DNA of 64,000 nt from Streptomyces violaceusniger Tu 4113 (GTDB lineage: Bacteria > Actinomycetota > Actinomycetes > Streptomycetales > Streptomycetaceae). The position numbers and the translations under genes are program-made. The notes beneath the pieces were generated by a model that worked only from the letters and a program-made list of their open reading frames with translations, was not told where the DNA came from and did no database searches. The stretch's first letter is position 1; every line of letters starts with the position of its first letter. The stretch is taken from NCBI RefSeq assembly GCF_000147815.2, contig NC_015957.1, positions 2,914,001-2,978,000 on the forward strand. Reading direction: 5' to 3'. Shown here piece after piece: positions 33,838 through 44,299 of this stretch.

Positions 33838-34796
33838 GCCGGACCGTGAAGGGATCTCCGCACGCGTCCGCGCCAGTGCTCGCGGCGTACCGCTATTGCG
33901 AGGCCGTGACCGGGCACCAGGCCCGCAACTTCGCCTACGGCATCAGGCTGCTGCCGACGGAGAAGCGCCATGCGATGTCGGCTCTGTACGCCTTCTCCCG
34001 CCGGGTCGACGACATCGGCGACGGCCCCCTCGACCCGGAGGCCAAGCGGGCCCGGCTGACGGACACCCGTGCCCTGCTGGACCGGATGCGGGGCGGCGGG
34101 ATCGAGGAGGACGACACCGACCCCGTCGCCGTCGCCGTCGCCCATGCCGCACACCGCTTCCCGATCCCGCTCGACGCGCTGGACGAGCTGATCGACGGCG
34201 TGCTGATGGACGTGGCCGGGCAGACCTACGAGACCTGGGACGACCTCAAGGTCTACTGCCGCTGCGTGGCGGGCGCCATCGGGCGGCTGTCGCTCGGCGT
34301 CTTCGGGACCGCCCCCGGCACCGGCCACAGCGAGGACGAGCTCGAGCGCGCCCCGTACTACGCCGACACCCTCGGGCTCGCCCTGCAGCTCACCAACATC
34401 CTCCGGGACGTCCGCGAGGACGCCGCCACCGGGCGCACCTATCTGCCCGCCGACGACCTCGCCAAATTCGGCTGCGCCGACGCGTTCCGCGGCTCCACCG
34501 CACCGCCCGACGCCGACTTCACCGGCCTGGTCCACTTCGAGGTGCGCCGGGCCAGGGCGCTCTTCGCCGAGGGCTTCCGGCTGCTGCCGCTGCTGGACCG
34601 GCGCAGCGGGGCGTGTGTGTCCGCGATGGCGGGCATCTACAGCAGACTCCTGGACCGGATCGCCAAGGATCCCGCGGCCGTCCTGCGCGGCCGCGTCTCG
34701 CTGCCGGGACACGAGAAGGCGTATGTGGCGGTGCGCGGGCTGGCCGGTCTTGACGCCCGCGCGGTCGAGCGCCGTGGCACCGGGAGGCCGGTGTGA
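33834..34796 (+). CDS. hpnD: presqualene diphosphate synthase HpnD
   Basis: The 320-residue squalene/phytoene synthase homologue has ALYAFSRRVDDIGDG and NILRDVREDAATGRTYLP as its two metal-binding Asp-rich motifs. HpnD condenses two farnesyl diphosphates to presqualene diphosphate. The N-terminus RNFAYGIRLLP is typical of HpnD. Assignment between C and D rests on order and these motifs. The GTG start at 33834 overlaps the hpnC stop; the gene overlaps hpnE by 4 bp. Confidence 0.92.
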   Translation: MSRTVKGSPHASAPVLAAYRYCEAVTGHQARNFAYGIRLLPTEKRHAMSALYAFSRRVDDIGDGPLDPEAKRARLTDTRALLDRMRGGGIEEDDTDPVAVAVAHAAHRFPIPLDALDELIDGVLMDVAGQTYETWDDLKVYCRCVAGAIGRLSLGVFGTAPGTGHSEDELERAPYYADTLGLALQLTNILRDVREDAATGRTYLPADDLAKFGCADAFRGSTAPPDADFTGLVHFEVRRARALFAEGFRLLPLLDRRSGACVSAMAGIYSRLLDRIAKDPAAVLRGRVSLPGHEKAYVAVRGLAGLDARAVERRGTGRPV

Positions 34797-36277
34797 CCCA
34801 TTCGACCCTGGGCTCCGCCCCGGCCGCCAGACGCAGCCCCGCCGGGCGGAGCGCGCTGGTGATCGGCGGCGGGCTCGCCGGTACGGCGGCGGCGCTCGAG
34901 CTGGCCGACGCCGGGCTGCGGGTCACCCTGGTCGAGGGCCGCCCCCGGCTGGGCGGCCTTGCCTTCTCCTTCCACCGCTCCTCCCCGGCGGGCGAGCTGA
35001 CCGTCGACAACGGCCAGCATGTCCACCTGCGCTGCTGCACCGCCTACCAGTGGTTCCTGGACCGGGTGGGCGCCGCCCGACTCGCCCCGCTCCAGGGCCG
35101 GTTGGACATCCCCGTCCTCGACGCCCAGGGGCGCAGCGGACGGCGGCTCGGCCGGCTGCGCCGCACCGCCCTGCCGGTGCCGCTCCATCTGTCCAGGAGC
35201 CTGGCCACCTACCCCCATCTCTCCCTCGCCGAGCGCGCCCAGGTGGGCCGCGCCGCGCTCGCCCTCGGGCGGCTCGACCCCCAGGACCCGGCGCTGGACG
35301 GGGTGGACTTCGCCGGCTGGCTGCGCCGCCACGGCCAGTCGCCGCGCGCCGTCGAGGCGCTGTGGGACCTGGTCGGCGTGGCCACGCTCAACGCCACCGC
35401 GCCGAACGCCTCGCTGGGCCTTGCCGCGATGGTCTTCAAGACCGGGCTGCTCTCCCGGCCCGACGCCGCCGACATCGGCTGGGCCCGCGCCCCGCTCGGC
35501 GAGCTGCACCACACCCACGCCCACCGCGCCCTGGACGCGGCGGGCGTGACGACCGAGCTGCGCACCCGGGTGACCGCCGTCACCCGCACCCCCGAGGGCC
35601 GCTGGAGCGTGGCCCCGGCCGGGCGGCCGGGGGACGAGCCACCGGCCGAGGCGGACGTGCTGGTCCTGGCCGTACCGCAGCGCGAGGCGCACGCCCTGCT
35701 GCCCGACGGCGCCCTGAAGGACCCCGGCAAGCTGCTGCGCATCGGCACCGCGCCGATCCTCAATCTGCATGTGATCTACGACCGCACGGTGCTGCGCCGC
35801 CCGTTCTTCGCCGCGATCGGCTCCCCCGTCCAGTGGGTCTTCGACCGTACGGACGCCTCGGGGCTCAGGGACGCGCCCGGGGCCGGGGACAGCCAGTACC
35901 TGGCGGTGTCGCAGTCCGCCGCCTACGACGACATCGACCGCCCGGTGGCCGAGCTGCGCGAGCGCTATCTGCCCGAGCTGGAGCGGCTGCTTCCGGTCGC
36001 CCGCGGGGCAGAGGTGCGCGACTTCTTCGTCACCCGGGAGCGCACCGCCACCTTCGCCCCCGTTCCCGGCGTCGGGCTCCTGCGGCCCTCCGCCCCGACC
36101 GACGCGCCCGGTCTCTACCTGGCCGGTGCGTGGACCGCCACCGGCTGGCCCGCGACCATGGAGGGCGCCGTGCGCAGCGGTCTTTCCGCCGCCCGGGCGG
36201 CCCTCAGCCACCTCGGCCGCTCGCATGTGAACCCTCTCCCCGCCCCGGGCGGGGAGTCGCCCAAGGAGGCGGCATGA
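34793..36277 (+). CDS. hpnE: hydroxysqualene dehydroxylase HpnE
   Basis: This 494-residue flavin-dependent amine-oxidase/phytoene-desaturase-fold protein begins with VIGGGLAGTAAALELADAG and ends with GLYLAGAWTATGWPATMEGA, the FAD-binding halves of this family. HpnE reductively removes the hydroxyl of hydroxysqualene to give squalene, completing the bacterial alternative to eukaryotic squalene synthase. The GTG start overlaps the hpnD stop, and the last codons overlap the prenyl synthase start. Confidence 0.92.
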   Translation: MTHSTLGSAPAARRSPAGRSALVIGGGLAGTAAALELADAGLRVTLVEGRPRLGGLAFSFHRSSPAGELTVDNGQHVHLRCCTAYQWFLDRVGAARLAPLQGRLDIPVLDAQGRSGRRLGRLRRTALPVPLHLSRSLATYPHLSLAERAQVGRAALALGRLDPQDPALDGVDFAGWLRRHGQSPRAVEALWDLVGVATLNATAPNASLGLAAMVFKTGLLSRPDAADIGWARAPLGELHHTHAHRALDAAGVTTELRTRVTAVTRTPEGRWSVAPAGRPGDEPPAEADVLVLAVPQREAHALLPDGALKDPGKLLRIGTAPILNLHVIYDRTVLRRPFFAAIGSPVQWVFDRTDASGLRDAPGAGDSQYLAVSQSAAYDDIDRPVAELRERYLPELERLLPVARGAEVRDFFVTRERTATFAPVPGVGLLRPSAPTDAPGLYLAGAWTATGWPATMEGAVRSGLSAARAALSHLGRSHVNPLPAPGGESPKEAA

Positions 36278-37371
36278 GCACCACCACCAAGAACAGAGGA
36301 GAGACCGTGACCCCGGCGACCCCCGCTGTCGACACCGCAGGAGTCATGGCGTTGCTGGAGCGCGGCCGCACGCTCGCCACGCCGGTGCTGCGCGCCGCCG
36401 TGAACCGGCTGGCCCCGCCCATGGACACCGTCGCCGCCTACCACTTCGGCTGGATCGACGCCGAGGGCAACCCGGCGGAGGGCGACGGCGGCAAGGCCGT
36501 GCGCCCCGCGCTCGCCCTGCTGTCGGCCGAGGCGGCGGGCGCCGCCCCCGGGGCCGGGGTGCCCGGCGCGGTCGCGGTCGAGCTGGTGCACAACTTCTCA
36601 CTGCTCCACGACGACCTGATGGACGGGGACGAGCAGCGCCGCCACCGCGACACCGTCTGGAAGGTGCACGGCCCGGCCCAGGCCATCCTGGTCGGTGACG
36701 CCCTGTTCGCCCTGGCCAACGAGATACTGCTGGAGCTCGGCACCGCGGACGCCGGGCGGGCCACCCGCCGGCTCACCGCCGCCACCCGCAAACTCATCGA
36801 CGGCCAGGCCCAGGACATCTCCTACGAGCACCGCGAGCGGGTCACCGTCGAGGAGTGCCTGGAGATGGAGGGCAACAAGACCGGCGCCCTGCTCGCCTGT
36901 GCCGCCTCGATCGGCGCCGTGCTCGGCGGCGCCGACGACCGCACCGCCGACACCCTGGAGCGCTACGGCTACCACCTGGGCCTCGCCTTCCAGGCCGTCG
37001 ACGACCTGCTCGGCATCTGGGGCGACCCGGCGACGACCGGCAAGCGGACCTGGAGCGATCTGCGCCAGCGCAAGAAGTCCCTCCCTGTGGTCGCCGCGCT
37101 CGCCGCCGGCGGCTCCGACTCCGAGCGGCTCGCCCAGATCCTCGCGGCCGACGCGCACAAGCCGGAAGAGGAGTTCGCCGACTTCTCGGAGGAGGAGTTC
37201 GCCGTCCGCGCCGCGTTGATCGAGCAATCAGGTGGCCGGGACTGGACCTCCCAGGAGGCCCGCAGACAGCATGCGACCGCCATGGCGGCGCTGGACTCGG
37301 TGGACATGCCCGCCGAGATCCGGGCGCGGTTCGTGGCGCTCGCCGATTTCGTCGTCGTACGAGAGAGATGA
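36274..37371 (+). CDS. polyprenyl (farnesyl-type) diphosphate synthase
   Basis: The 365-residue trans-prenyltransferase has the first Asp-rich motif in SLLHDDLMDGDEQRRH and the second in FQAVDDLLGIWGDP, the form usual in actinobacterial FPP synthases. It probably makes farnesyl diphosphate for HpnD from IPP and DMAPP; chain length cannot be fixed by eye. The ATG at 36274 follows AAGGAGG and overlaps the hpnE stop. A 104-bp gap follows before shc, the only sizeable gap in the operon's first half. Confidence 0.9.
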   Translation: MSTTTKNRGETVTPATPAVDTAGVMALLERGRTLATPVLRAAVNRLAPPMDTVAAYHFGWIDAEGNPAEGDGGKAVRPALALLSAEAAGAAPGAGVPGAVAVELVHNFSLLHDDLMDGDEQRRHRDTVWKVHGPAQAILVGDALFALANEILLELGTADAGRATRRLTAATRKLIDGQAQDISYEHRERVTVEECLEMEGNKTGALLACAASIGAVLGGADDRTADTLERYGYHLGLAFQAVDDLLGIWGDPATTGKRTWSDLRQRKKSLPVVAALAAGGSDSERLAQILAADAHKPEEEFADFSEEEFAVRAALIEQSGGRDWTSQEARRQHATAMAALDSVDMPAEIRARFVALADFVVVRER

Positions 37372-37475
37372 TCGCCATGGACCGCTAGTTCGCAGTCGCC
37401 GGCCGGCATCCAGCCGGGGTGCCGGCCGACGGAAGCCCCAAAGACGGCAGATGACCACACTGCAGAGGGGAAGCC

Positions 37476-39422
37476 ATGACAGCGACACCGACCGTCCAAC
37501 CCTCCGAGTCATCCGAGTCCAAGACCTTACGTTTCGCCCGTGAGGCGACGGCCCGTGCGGTGGAGCACCTGCTGTCCCGCCAGGACGAGCGCGGCTGGTG
37601 GAAGGGCGACCTGGAGACCAACGTCACCATGGACGCCGAGGATCTGATGCTCCGGCAGTTCCTCGGTATCCAGGACCCCGACACCCTCGACGCCGCGGCC
37701 CGCTTCCTCCGCTCCCAGCAGGGCGCCGACGGCACCTGGGCCTCCTTCCACGGCGGGCCGCCCGAGCTCTCCACCACCATCGAGGCGTATGTCGCCCTGC
37801 GGCTGGCCGGGGACGAGCCCGACGCCCCCCATATGGCCGCCGCCTCCGCCTGGGTGCGCTCCCGGGGCGGCATCGCGGCCGGCAGGGTGTTCACCCGGAT
37901 CTGGCTGGCCCTCTTCGGCTGGTGGCGCTGGGAGGACCTGCCCGAGCTGCCACCGGAGATCATCTACTTCCCGAAGTGGCTGCCGCTCAACATCTACGAC
38001 TTCGGCTGCTGGGCCCGGCAGACCATCGTGCCGCTGACCATCGTCTCGGCCAAACGCCCGGTGCGCCCGGCCCCCTTTCCCCTCGACGAGCTCCACACCG
38101 ACCCCCGCAGACCCAACCCGCCCCGCCCGCCGGCCCCCATCGCCTCCTGGGACGGCGCCTTCCAGCGGCTGGACCGGGCCCTGCACGCCTACCACAAGGT
38201 CGCCTTCCGCCCGCTGCGCCGGGCCGCGCTGCGCTCCTGCGCCCGCTGGATCGTGGAGCGGCAGGAGAACGACGGCTGCTGGGGAGGCATCCAGCCACCC
38301 GCCGTCTACTCCGTCATCGCCCTCCACCTGCTCGGCTACGACCTCGACCACCCGGTGATGCGCGCCGGTCTGGAGTCGCTCGACCGCTTCGCGGTGTGGC
38401 GCGAGGACGGCAGCCGGATGATCGAAGCCTGTCAGTCCCCGGTCTGGGACACCTGCCTGGCCGCCATCGCGCTCGCCGACGCCGGGCTCGCCCCGGACCA
38501 CCCGGCGCTGGTCAAGGCCGCCGACTGGATGCTGGCCGAGCAGATCGACCGGCCCGGCGACTGGTCGGTGCGGCGGCCCGGCCTCCCCTCCGGCGGCTGG
38601 GCGTTCGAATTCCACAACGACAACTACCCCGACATCGACGACACCGCCGAGGTCGTGCTGGCGCTGCGCCGGGTCGACCACCCCGAGCCCGAGCGGATCG
38701 AGGCGGCCGTGCGGCGCGCCATGCGCTGGACCCTGGGCATGCAGTCCAAGAACGGGGCGTGGGGCGCGTTCGACGCCGACAACACCAGCCCGCTCCCCAA
38801 CAAGCTGCCGTTCTGCGACTTCGGTGAGGTCGTCGACCCGCCGTCGGCCGATGTCACCGCGCACGTCGTCGAGATGCTCGCCCACGAAGGGAGGACGTAC
38901 GACGCCCGCACCCGGCGCGGTATCGCCTGGCTGCTGTCCGAGCAGGAGCCGAGCGGGGCCTGGTTCGGCCGCTGGGGCACCAACTACGTCTACGGCACCG
39001 GCTCCGTCGTCCCCGCGCTGATCGCCGCCGGCGTCCCGGCCTCCCATCCGGCGGTCCGCCGGGCCGTCCGCTGGCTGGAGAGCGTCCAGAACGAGGACGG
39101 CGGCTGGGGCGAGGACCAGCGCTCCTACCTCGACGCCGAGTGGATGGGCCGGGGCGCCTCCACCGCCTCGCAGACGGCGTGGGCGCTGCTCGCGCTGCTG
39201 GCGGCGGGGGAGCGGGACGGCGCGGCCGTCGCGCGCGGGGTCACCTGGCTCGCCGAGACCCAGCGGGCGGACGGCTCCTGGGACGAGCCGTACTTCACCG
39301 GCACCGGCTTCCCCTGGGACTTCTCCATCAACTACCACCTGTACCGGCAGGTCTTCCCGGTCACGGCACTGGGCCGGTATGTCCACGGCGAGCCCACCGG
39401 GGCGCGACCGCGGAGCGGTTGA
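37476..39422 (+). CDS. shc: squalene-hopene cyclase
   Basis: The 648-residue monotopic membrane enzyme cyclises squalene to hopene and hopanol. The catalytic protonating motif DIDDTA is at residues 386-391. Multiple QW-type repeats are visible, for example QEPSGAWFGRWG and QNEDGGWGED, and QRADGSWDEPY lies near the end. Its length matches bacterial enzymes. The ATG at 37476 follows GAGGGGA. The stop overlaps the next gene by one base. Confidence 0.95.
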   Translation: MTATPTVQPSESSESKTLRFAREATARAVEHLLSRQDERGWWKGDLETNVTMDAEDLMLRQFLGIQDPDTLDAAARFLRSQQGADGTWASFHGGPPELSTTIEAYVALRLAGDEPDAPHMAAASAWVRSRGGIAAGRVFTRIWLALFGWWRWEDLPELPPEIIYFPKWLPLNIYDFGCWARQTIVPLTIVSAKRPVRPAPFPLDELHTDPRRPNPPRPPAPIASWDGAFQRLDRALHAYHKVAFRPLRRAALRSCARWIVERQENDGCWGGIQPPAVYSVIALHLLGYDLDHPVMRAGLESLDRFAVWREDGSRMIEACQSPVWDTCLAAIALADAGLAPDHPALVKAADWMLAEQIDRPGDWSVRRPGLPSGGWAFEFHNDNYPDIDDTAEVVLALRRVDHPEPERIEAAVRRAMRWTLGMQSKNGAWGAFDADNTSPLPNKLPFCDFGEVVDPPSADVTAHVVEMLAHEGRTYDARTRRGIAWLLSEQEPSGAWFGRWGTNYVYGTGSVVPALIAAGVPASHPAVRRAVRWLESVQNEDGGWGEDQRSYLDAEWMGRGASTASQTAWALLALLAAGERDGAAVARGVTWLAETQRADGSWDEPYFTGTGFPWDFSINYHLYRQVFPVTALGRYVHGEPTGARPRSG

Positions 39423-40180
39423 TGTCCGCCGACCCGGCCCCGGAGGCCGGCGGTGCTCCGCTGCTGATCGCCTGTGCGCTCGGCATCGAGCGGTTCGCCC
39501 TGCGCGGCGCCGGGCCCGGCGCCGCCGCCGGGCCCGTGACCGTGCTGCGCACGGGCATGGGGCCGCAGGCGGCCGAGCGCGCCGTGACCCGGGCGCTGAC
39601 CGGAAGGTCCGGTGAGCCCGGAGAGCCGGCGGTGTGCGGAGTGCCGCGCACCGCCGTCATCGCCACCGGCTTCTGCGCCGGACTGGCCCCCGGGATGCAT
39701 CCCGGGGACATCGTTGTCGCCGACGAGACCCGCGATCCGGCGGGCCGCACCGTATGCACCGGCACCCGGATCCTCGCCGACGCCCTGTCACAACTCCTCC
39801 CCGGCCCTCTTCCGGGCGGCCCCCGCCGGGCCGTGCACATCGGCCCGGTCGTGGGCTCCGACCATGTGGTGCGCGGCGCGGAGCGGGCCGCGCTGCACAG
39901 CACCGGCGCCATCGCGGTGGACATGGAGTCCGCCGCGACCCTGCGCACCGCGGTATGCCACGGCGTCCGTCCGGTTGCGGCCGTCCGGGTGGTCGTGGAC
40001 GCTCCTGAACATGAACTCGTCCGTATCGGCACGCTCCGCGGTGGAATATCAGCTTTCCGGGTACTGCGGACCGTTCTTCCCGCTTTCTTTCACTGGCACC
40101 ATTCTTCGCTGCTCCCAGGAGGTGAACTAGATGGCCATGCCACTCCGCCAGACCATCCGGGTCGCGACGTATCTCTTTGA
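39422..40180 (+). CDS. hpnG: nucleoside phosphorylase-like protein HpnG
   Basis: The 252-residue protein resembles purine-nucleoside phosphorylase and MTA nucleosidase folds. GMGPQAAERAVTRAL and AIAVDMESAATL, with the Met-Glu nucleoside-binding pair, are visible. In hopanoid clusters HpnG removes adenine from adenosylhopane, giving the C35 ribosyl or phosphoribosyl side chain. The ATG at 39422 overlaps shc, and its 3' end overlaps hpnH by 50 bp. Confidence 0.87.
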   Translation: MSADPAPEAGGAPLLIACALGIERFALRGAGPGAAAGPVTVLRTGMGPQAAERAVTRALTGRSGEPGEPAVCGVPRTAVIATGFCAGLAPGMHPGDIVVADETRDPAGRTVCTGTRILADALSQLLPGPLPGGPRRAVHIGPVVGSDHVVRGAERAALHSTGAIAVDMESAATLRTAVCHGVRPVAAVRVVVDAPEHELVRIGTLRGGISAFRVLRTVLPAFFHWHHSSLLPGGELDGHATPPDHPGRDVSL

Positions 40181-41156
40181 ACAGAAAATGATCAGGCGAC
40201 GGGACAAGTTCCCGCTGATCGTCGAGCTCGAGCCGCTGTTCGCGTGCAATCTCAAGTGCGAGGGCTGCGGAAAGATCCAGCATCCGGCAGGGGTCCTCAA
40301 GCAGCGCATGCCCGTCGCCCAGGCGGTGGGCGCGGTGCTGGAGTCGGGTGCCCCGATGGTGTCCATCGCGGGCGGTGAGCCCCTGATGCACCCGCAGATC
40401 GACGAGATCGCACGACAACTGGTGCAGCGGAAGAAGTACGTCTTCCTGTGCACCAACGCGATGCTGCTGCGGAAGAAGATGCATCTGTTCACCCCCTCCC
40501 CGTACTTCGCCTTCGCGGTGCACATCGACGGGCTGCGGGAGCGGCACGACGAATCGGTGGCGAAGGAGGGGGTGTTCGACGAGGCGGTGGAGGCCATCAA
40601 GGAGGCCAAGCGGTGCGGCTTCCGGGTCACCACCAATTCCACGTTCTTCAATACCGACACCCCGCAGACCGTCGTCGACGTGCTCGACTTCCTCAATGAC
40701 GAGCTTGGGGTGGACGAGATGATGATCTCGCCCGCCTACGCCTATGAGAAGGCGCCCGACCAGGAGCACTTCCTGGGCGTCGAGCAGACCCGCGAGCTGT
40801 TCCGCAAGGCCTTCGCCGGAGGCAACCGGCGCCGCTGGCGGCTCAACCACAGCCCGCTCTTCCTCGACTTCCTCGAGGGCAAGGCGGACTTCCCGTGCAC
40901 CGCGTGGGGCATCCCCAACTACTCGCTCTTCGGCTGGCAGCGCCCCTGCTATCTGATGAGCGACGGCTATGTCCCGACCTACCGCCAACTGGTCGAGGAG
41001 ACCGACTGGGACAAGTACGGCCGCGGCAAGGACCCGCGCTGCGACAACTGCATGGCCCACTGCGGCTATGAGCCCACCGCGGTCCTGGCCACCATGGGCT
41101 CCCTCAAGGAGTCGCTGCGCGCCGCCCGCGAGACCGCCGCCGGAAGCCATGGGTGA
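40131..41156 (+). CDS. hpnH: adenosylhopane-forming radical SAM protein HpnH
   Basis: The 341-residue radical SAM enzyme has the CX3CX2C cluster site in [12 protein letters not shown] and the SAM-binding GGEP in [12 protein letters not shown]. Extra cysteines near the C-terminus ([13 protein letters not shown]) match HpnH. It joins the 5'-deoxyadenosyl radical to hopene, the first step of extended hopanoids. The ATG at 40131 has a strong ribosome binding site (AGGAGGTG) inside the overlapping end of hpnG. Confidence 0.94.
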   Translation: MAMPLRQTIRVATYLFEQKMIRRRDKFPLIVELEPLFACNLKCEGCGKIQHPAGVLKQRMPVAQAVGAVLESGAPMVSIAGGEPLMHPQIDEIARQLVQRKKYVFLCTNAMLLRKKMHLFTPSPYFAFAVHIDGLRERHDESVAKEGVFDEAVEAIKEAKRCGFRVTTNSTFFNTDTPQTVVDVLDFLNDELGVDEMMISPAYAYEKAPDQEHFLGVEQTRELFRKAFAGGNRRRWRLNHSPLFLDFLEGKADFPCTAWGIPNYSLFGWQRPCYLMSDGYVPTYRQLVEETDWDKYGRGKDPRCDNCMAHCGYEPTAVLATMGSLKESLRAARETAAGSHG

Positions 41157-42327
41157 CGGGATGAGCTCAGCGCAACCGGTCGCGCTCGGCCTGCCCGCCA
41201 TGCCGGGCAGGCCGCTCGCACCACGCCGGGTCTCGCGCCGCCTCCAGGTCGGCCAGGTGGCCGTGGGTGGCGACGCTCCGATCTCGGTTCAGTCGATGAC
41301 GACGACGGTGACGGCGGATATCGGGGCGACGCTGCAGCAGATCGCGGAGCTGACGGCGTCGGGCTGTCAGATCGTGCGGGTGGCGTGTCCGTCGCAGGAT
41401 GACGCGGACGCGTTGCCGGTGATCGCGAAGAAGTCGCAGATTCCGGTGATCGCCGACATTCATTTCCAGCCGAAGTATGTGTTCGCGGCGATCGATGCCG
41501 GGTGTGCGGCGGTGCGGGTGAATCCGGGGAACATCCGGCAGTTCGACGACAAGGTCAGGGAGATCGCGAGGGCGGCGTCGGATGCGGGTGTGCCGATCCG
41601 TATCGGGGTGAACGCGGGGTCGCTGGACAAGCGGCTGCTGGAGAAGTACGGGAAGGCCACGCCGGAGGCGTTGGTGGAGTCGGCGTTGTGGGAGTGCTCG
41701 CTGTTCGAGGAGCACGGTTTCCGGGATATCAAGATCTCGGTGAAGCACAACGATCCGGTGGTGATGGTCAACGCTTACCGTCAGCTCGCGGCGCAGTGCG
41801 ACTATCCGTTGCATCTGGGGGTGACGGAGGCGGGTCCGGCGTTCCAGGGGACGATCAAGTCGGCGGTGGCGTTCGGTGCGCTGCTGAGTGAGGGGATCGG
41901 GGACACGATCCGGGTCTCGCTGTCGGCGCCTCCGGCGGAGGAGGTCAAGGTCGGGATCCAGATTCTGGAGTCGTTGAATCTGCGGCAGCGGCGGCTGGAG
42001 ATCGTTTCGTGTCCGTCGTGTGGGCGGGCGCAGGTGGATGTGTACAAGTTGGCGGACGAGGTGACGGCCGGTCTGGAGGGCATGGAGGTTCCGCTGCGGG
42101 TCGCGGTCATGGGGTGTGTGGTGAACGGCCCCGGTGAGGCGCGTGAGGCGGATCTGGGTGTGGCTTCGGGCAACGGCAAGGGGCAGATCTTCGTCAAGGG
42201 CGAGGTCATCAAGACCGTGCCGGAGTCGAAGATCGTGGAGACCCTGATCGACGAGGCCATGAACATCGCGCGGCGCATGGAGGACGAGGGGGTCCCGTCG
42301 GGCACCCCGGACGTCACCGTGGGCTGA
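41149..42327 (+). CDS. ispG: 4-hydroxy-3-methylbut-2-enyl-diphosphate synthase (flavodoxin), cluster copy
   Basis: This 392-residue MEP-pathway iron-sulfur enzyme converts MEcPP to HMBPP. TIM-barrel sequence [20 protein letters not shown] is followed by the C-terminal 4Fe-4S ligands [11 protein letters not shown] and [12 protein letters not shown]. It presumably boosts isoprenoid flux for hopanoids beside a housekeeping copy elsewhere, as is usual in streptomycetes. Odd: codons from about 41290 to 42230 end mostly in G or T, unlike C-rich neighbours. The ATG at 41161 is an alternative start; 41149 overlaps the hpnH stop. Confidence 0.94.
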   Translation: MGDGMSSAQPVALGLPAMPGRPLAPRRVSRRLQVGQVAVGGDAPISVQSMTTTVTADIGATLQQIAELTASGCQIVRVACPSQDDADALPVIAKKSQIPVIADIHFQPKYVFAAIDAGCAAVRVNPGNIRQFDDKVREIARAASDAGVPIRIGVNAGSLDKRLLEKYGKATPEALVESALWECSLFEEHGFRDIKISVKHNDPVVMVNAYRQLAAQCDYPLHLGVTEAGPAFQGTIKSAVAFGALLSEGIGDTIRVSLSAPPAEEVKVGIQILESLNLRQRRLEIVSCPSCGRAQVDVYKLADEVTAGLEGMEVPLRVAVMGCVVNGPGEAREADLGVASGNGKGQIFVKGEVIKTVPESKIVETLIDEAMNIARRMEDEGVPSGTPDVTVG

Positions 42328-42349
42328 TACACGAGGAGGGGAACCGACC

Positions 42350-44299
42350 ATGCCGTTGCTGGAGAACATCCGGGGCCCGCACGACCTCAAGGCGCTGACC
42401 GGTGAGGAACTGGACGTGCTCGCCCAGGAGATCAGGGAATTCCTGATCGACGCGGTGGCCAGGACCGGAGGCCATCTGGGACCGAATCTGGGCGTGGTCG
42501 AGCTGTCCATAGCCCTGCACCGCGTCTTCGACTCACCCGCCGACCGCATCCTGTGGGACACCGGCCACCAGTCCTACGTCCACAAACTGCTCACCGGCCG
42601 CCAGGACTTCTCCAAGCTCCGCCACAAGGGCGGACTGTCCGGCTATCCGTCACGGGCCGAATCCGAGCACGACATCATCGAGAACAGCCATGCCTCCACC
42701 GTGCTGGGCTGGGCCGACGGCCTCGCCAAGGCCAATGAGGTGCGCGGCGCCACCGACCATGTGGTCGCCGTCATCGGGGACGGGGCGCTGACCGGCGGGA
42801 TGGCCTGGGAGGCGCTCAACAACATCGCCGCCGCCCGGGACCGCCCGCTGGTCATCGTCGTCAACGACAACGAGCGCTCCTACGCGCCGACCATCGGCGG
42901 GCTCGCCAACCACCTCGCCACCCTCCGCACCACCGACGGCTACGAGCGCTTCCTGGCCTGGGGCAAGGAGGTGCTGCAGCGCACCCCCGTGGTCGGCCAG
43001 CCGCTGTACGGCTCGCTGCACGGCGCCAAGAAGGGGTTCAAGGACGCCTTCGCGCCGCAGGGCATGTTCGAGGACCTCGGGCTGAAGTACGTCGGCCCCA
43101 TCGACGGCCATGACACCGAGGCGGTCGAGTCGGCCCTGCGCCGCGCCAAGCGGTTCCACGGCCCGGTCCTCGTCCACTGCCTCACCGAGAAGGGCCGGGG
43201 CTACCGGCCCGCACTGGAGGACGAGGCGGATCGTTTCCACACCGTCGCCGCGATGGACCCGCTCACCTGCGCGCCCCTCATCCCCTCCGGCGGCCGCTCA
43301 TGGACCTCGGTGTTCGGGGAGGAGATGGTGCGGATCGGTGCCGAGCGGCCCGATGTGGTCGCCCTCACCGCCGCGATGCTGCACCCCGTGGGCCTCGCCG
43401 GCTTCGCCGAGGCGTATCCCGAGCGGGTGTGGGACGTCGGCATCGCCGAGCAGCACGGGGCGGTCTCGGCGGCCGGGCTCGCCACCGGCGGACTCCACCC
43501 GGTCTTCGCCGTCTACGCCACCTTCCTCAACCGTGCCTTCGACCAACTGCTGATGGATATCGCGCTGCACCGCTGCGGGGTGACCTTCGTCCTGGACCGG
43601 GCCGGTGTCACCGGCACCGATGGGCCGAGCCACAACGGCATGTGGGACATGTCCGTCCTCCAGGTGGTGCCGGGACTGCGGATCGCCGCCCCGCGCGACG
43701 CCGACCAGTTGCGCGCCCAATTGCGCGAGGCCATCGACGTGGCCGACGCGCCGACCGTCATCCGCTTCCCCAAGGAGTCGGTGGGGCAGCCCATCGCGGC
43801 GATCGACCGCGTCGGCGGGATGGACGTCCTGCGCCGGGGCGAGGACGTCCTCCTCGTCGCGGCCGGGATCATGGCCACCGTCGCGCTGCGCGCCGCCGAG
43901 CTGCTGGCCGAGCGCGGTATCGGCTGCACGGTCGTCGATCCGCGCTGGGTCAAGCCCGTCGACCCCGAACTGCCCGGACTCGCGGCGCGCCACCGGCTGG
44001 TGGCCGTCGTCGAGGACAATGTGCGCACCGGCGGGGTGGGCGCGGCGGTCGCCCAGACGCTGCGGGACGCCGAAGTCGACCTGCCGGTGCGGACGTTCGG
44101 CATCCCCGAGGAGTTCCTGGCCCATGCCAAGCGCGGTGAGGTGCTCGCCGACATCGGGCTCACCCCGGCCGAGATCGCGGGCCGGATCGGGGCGGCCCTG
44201 ACCCGTATCGCGGTCCGCCCGGAGCGCGCGAGCACCGCCGCCGAGGCCCGTACCGCCGCGCAGGCCCGTACCGTCGCCGCCAAGGAGAGCCAGGGATGA
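42350..44299 (+). CDS. dxs: 1-deoxy-D-xylulose-5-phosphate synthase
   Basis: The 649-residue thiamine-diphosphate enzyme condenses pyruvate and glyceraldehyde-3-phosphate, the first MEP-pathway step. The conserved N-terminal [14 protein letters not shown] and TPP-binding [16 protein letters not shown] are present. The transketolase-like middle includes [15 protein letters not shown]. It has its own strong ribosome binding site (GAGGAGGGG). With ispG next door, it supplies first and sixth steps of the pathway inside the hopanoid operon. A short Ala/Thr-rich C-terminal tail is extra. Confidence 0.96.
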   Translation: MPLLENIRGPHDLKALTGEELDVLAQEIREFLIDAVARTGGHLGPNLGVVELSIALHRVFDSPADRILWDTGHQSYVHKLLTGRQDFSKLRHKGGLSGYPSRAESEHDIIENSHASTVLGWADGLAKANEVRGATDHVVAVIGDGALTGGMAWEALNNIAAARDRPLVIVVNDNERSYAPTIGGLANHLATLRTTDGYERFLAWGKEVLQRTPVVGQPLYGSLHGAKKGFKDAFAPQGMFEDLGLKYVGPIDGHDTEAVESALRRAKRFHGPVLVHCLTEKGRGYRPALEDEADRFHTVAAMDPLTCAPLIPSGGRSWTSVFGEEMVRIGAERPDVVALTAAMLHPVGLAGFAEAYPERVWDVGIAEQHGAVSAAGLATGGLHPVFAVYATFLNRAFDQLLMDIALHRCGVTFVLDRAGVTGTDGPSHNGMWDMSVLQVVPGLRIAAPRDADQLRAQLREAIDVADAPTVIRFPKESVGQPIAAIDRVGGMDVLRRGEDVLLVAAGIMATVALRAAELLAERGIGCTVVDPRWVKPVDPELPGLAARHRLVAVVEDNVRTGGVGAAVAQTLRDAEVDLPVRTFGIPEEFLAHAKRGEVLADIGLTPAEIAGRIGAALTRIAVRPERASTAAEARTAAQARTVAAKESQG

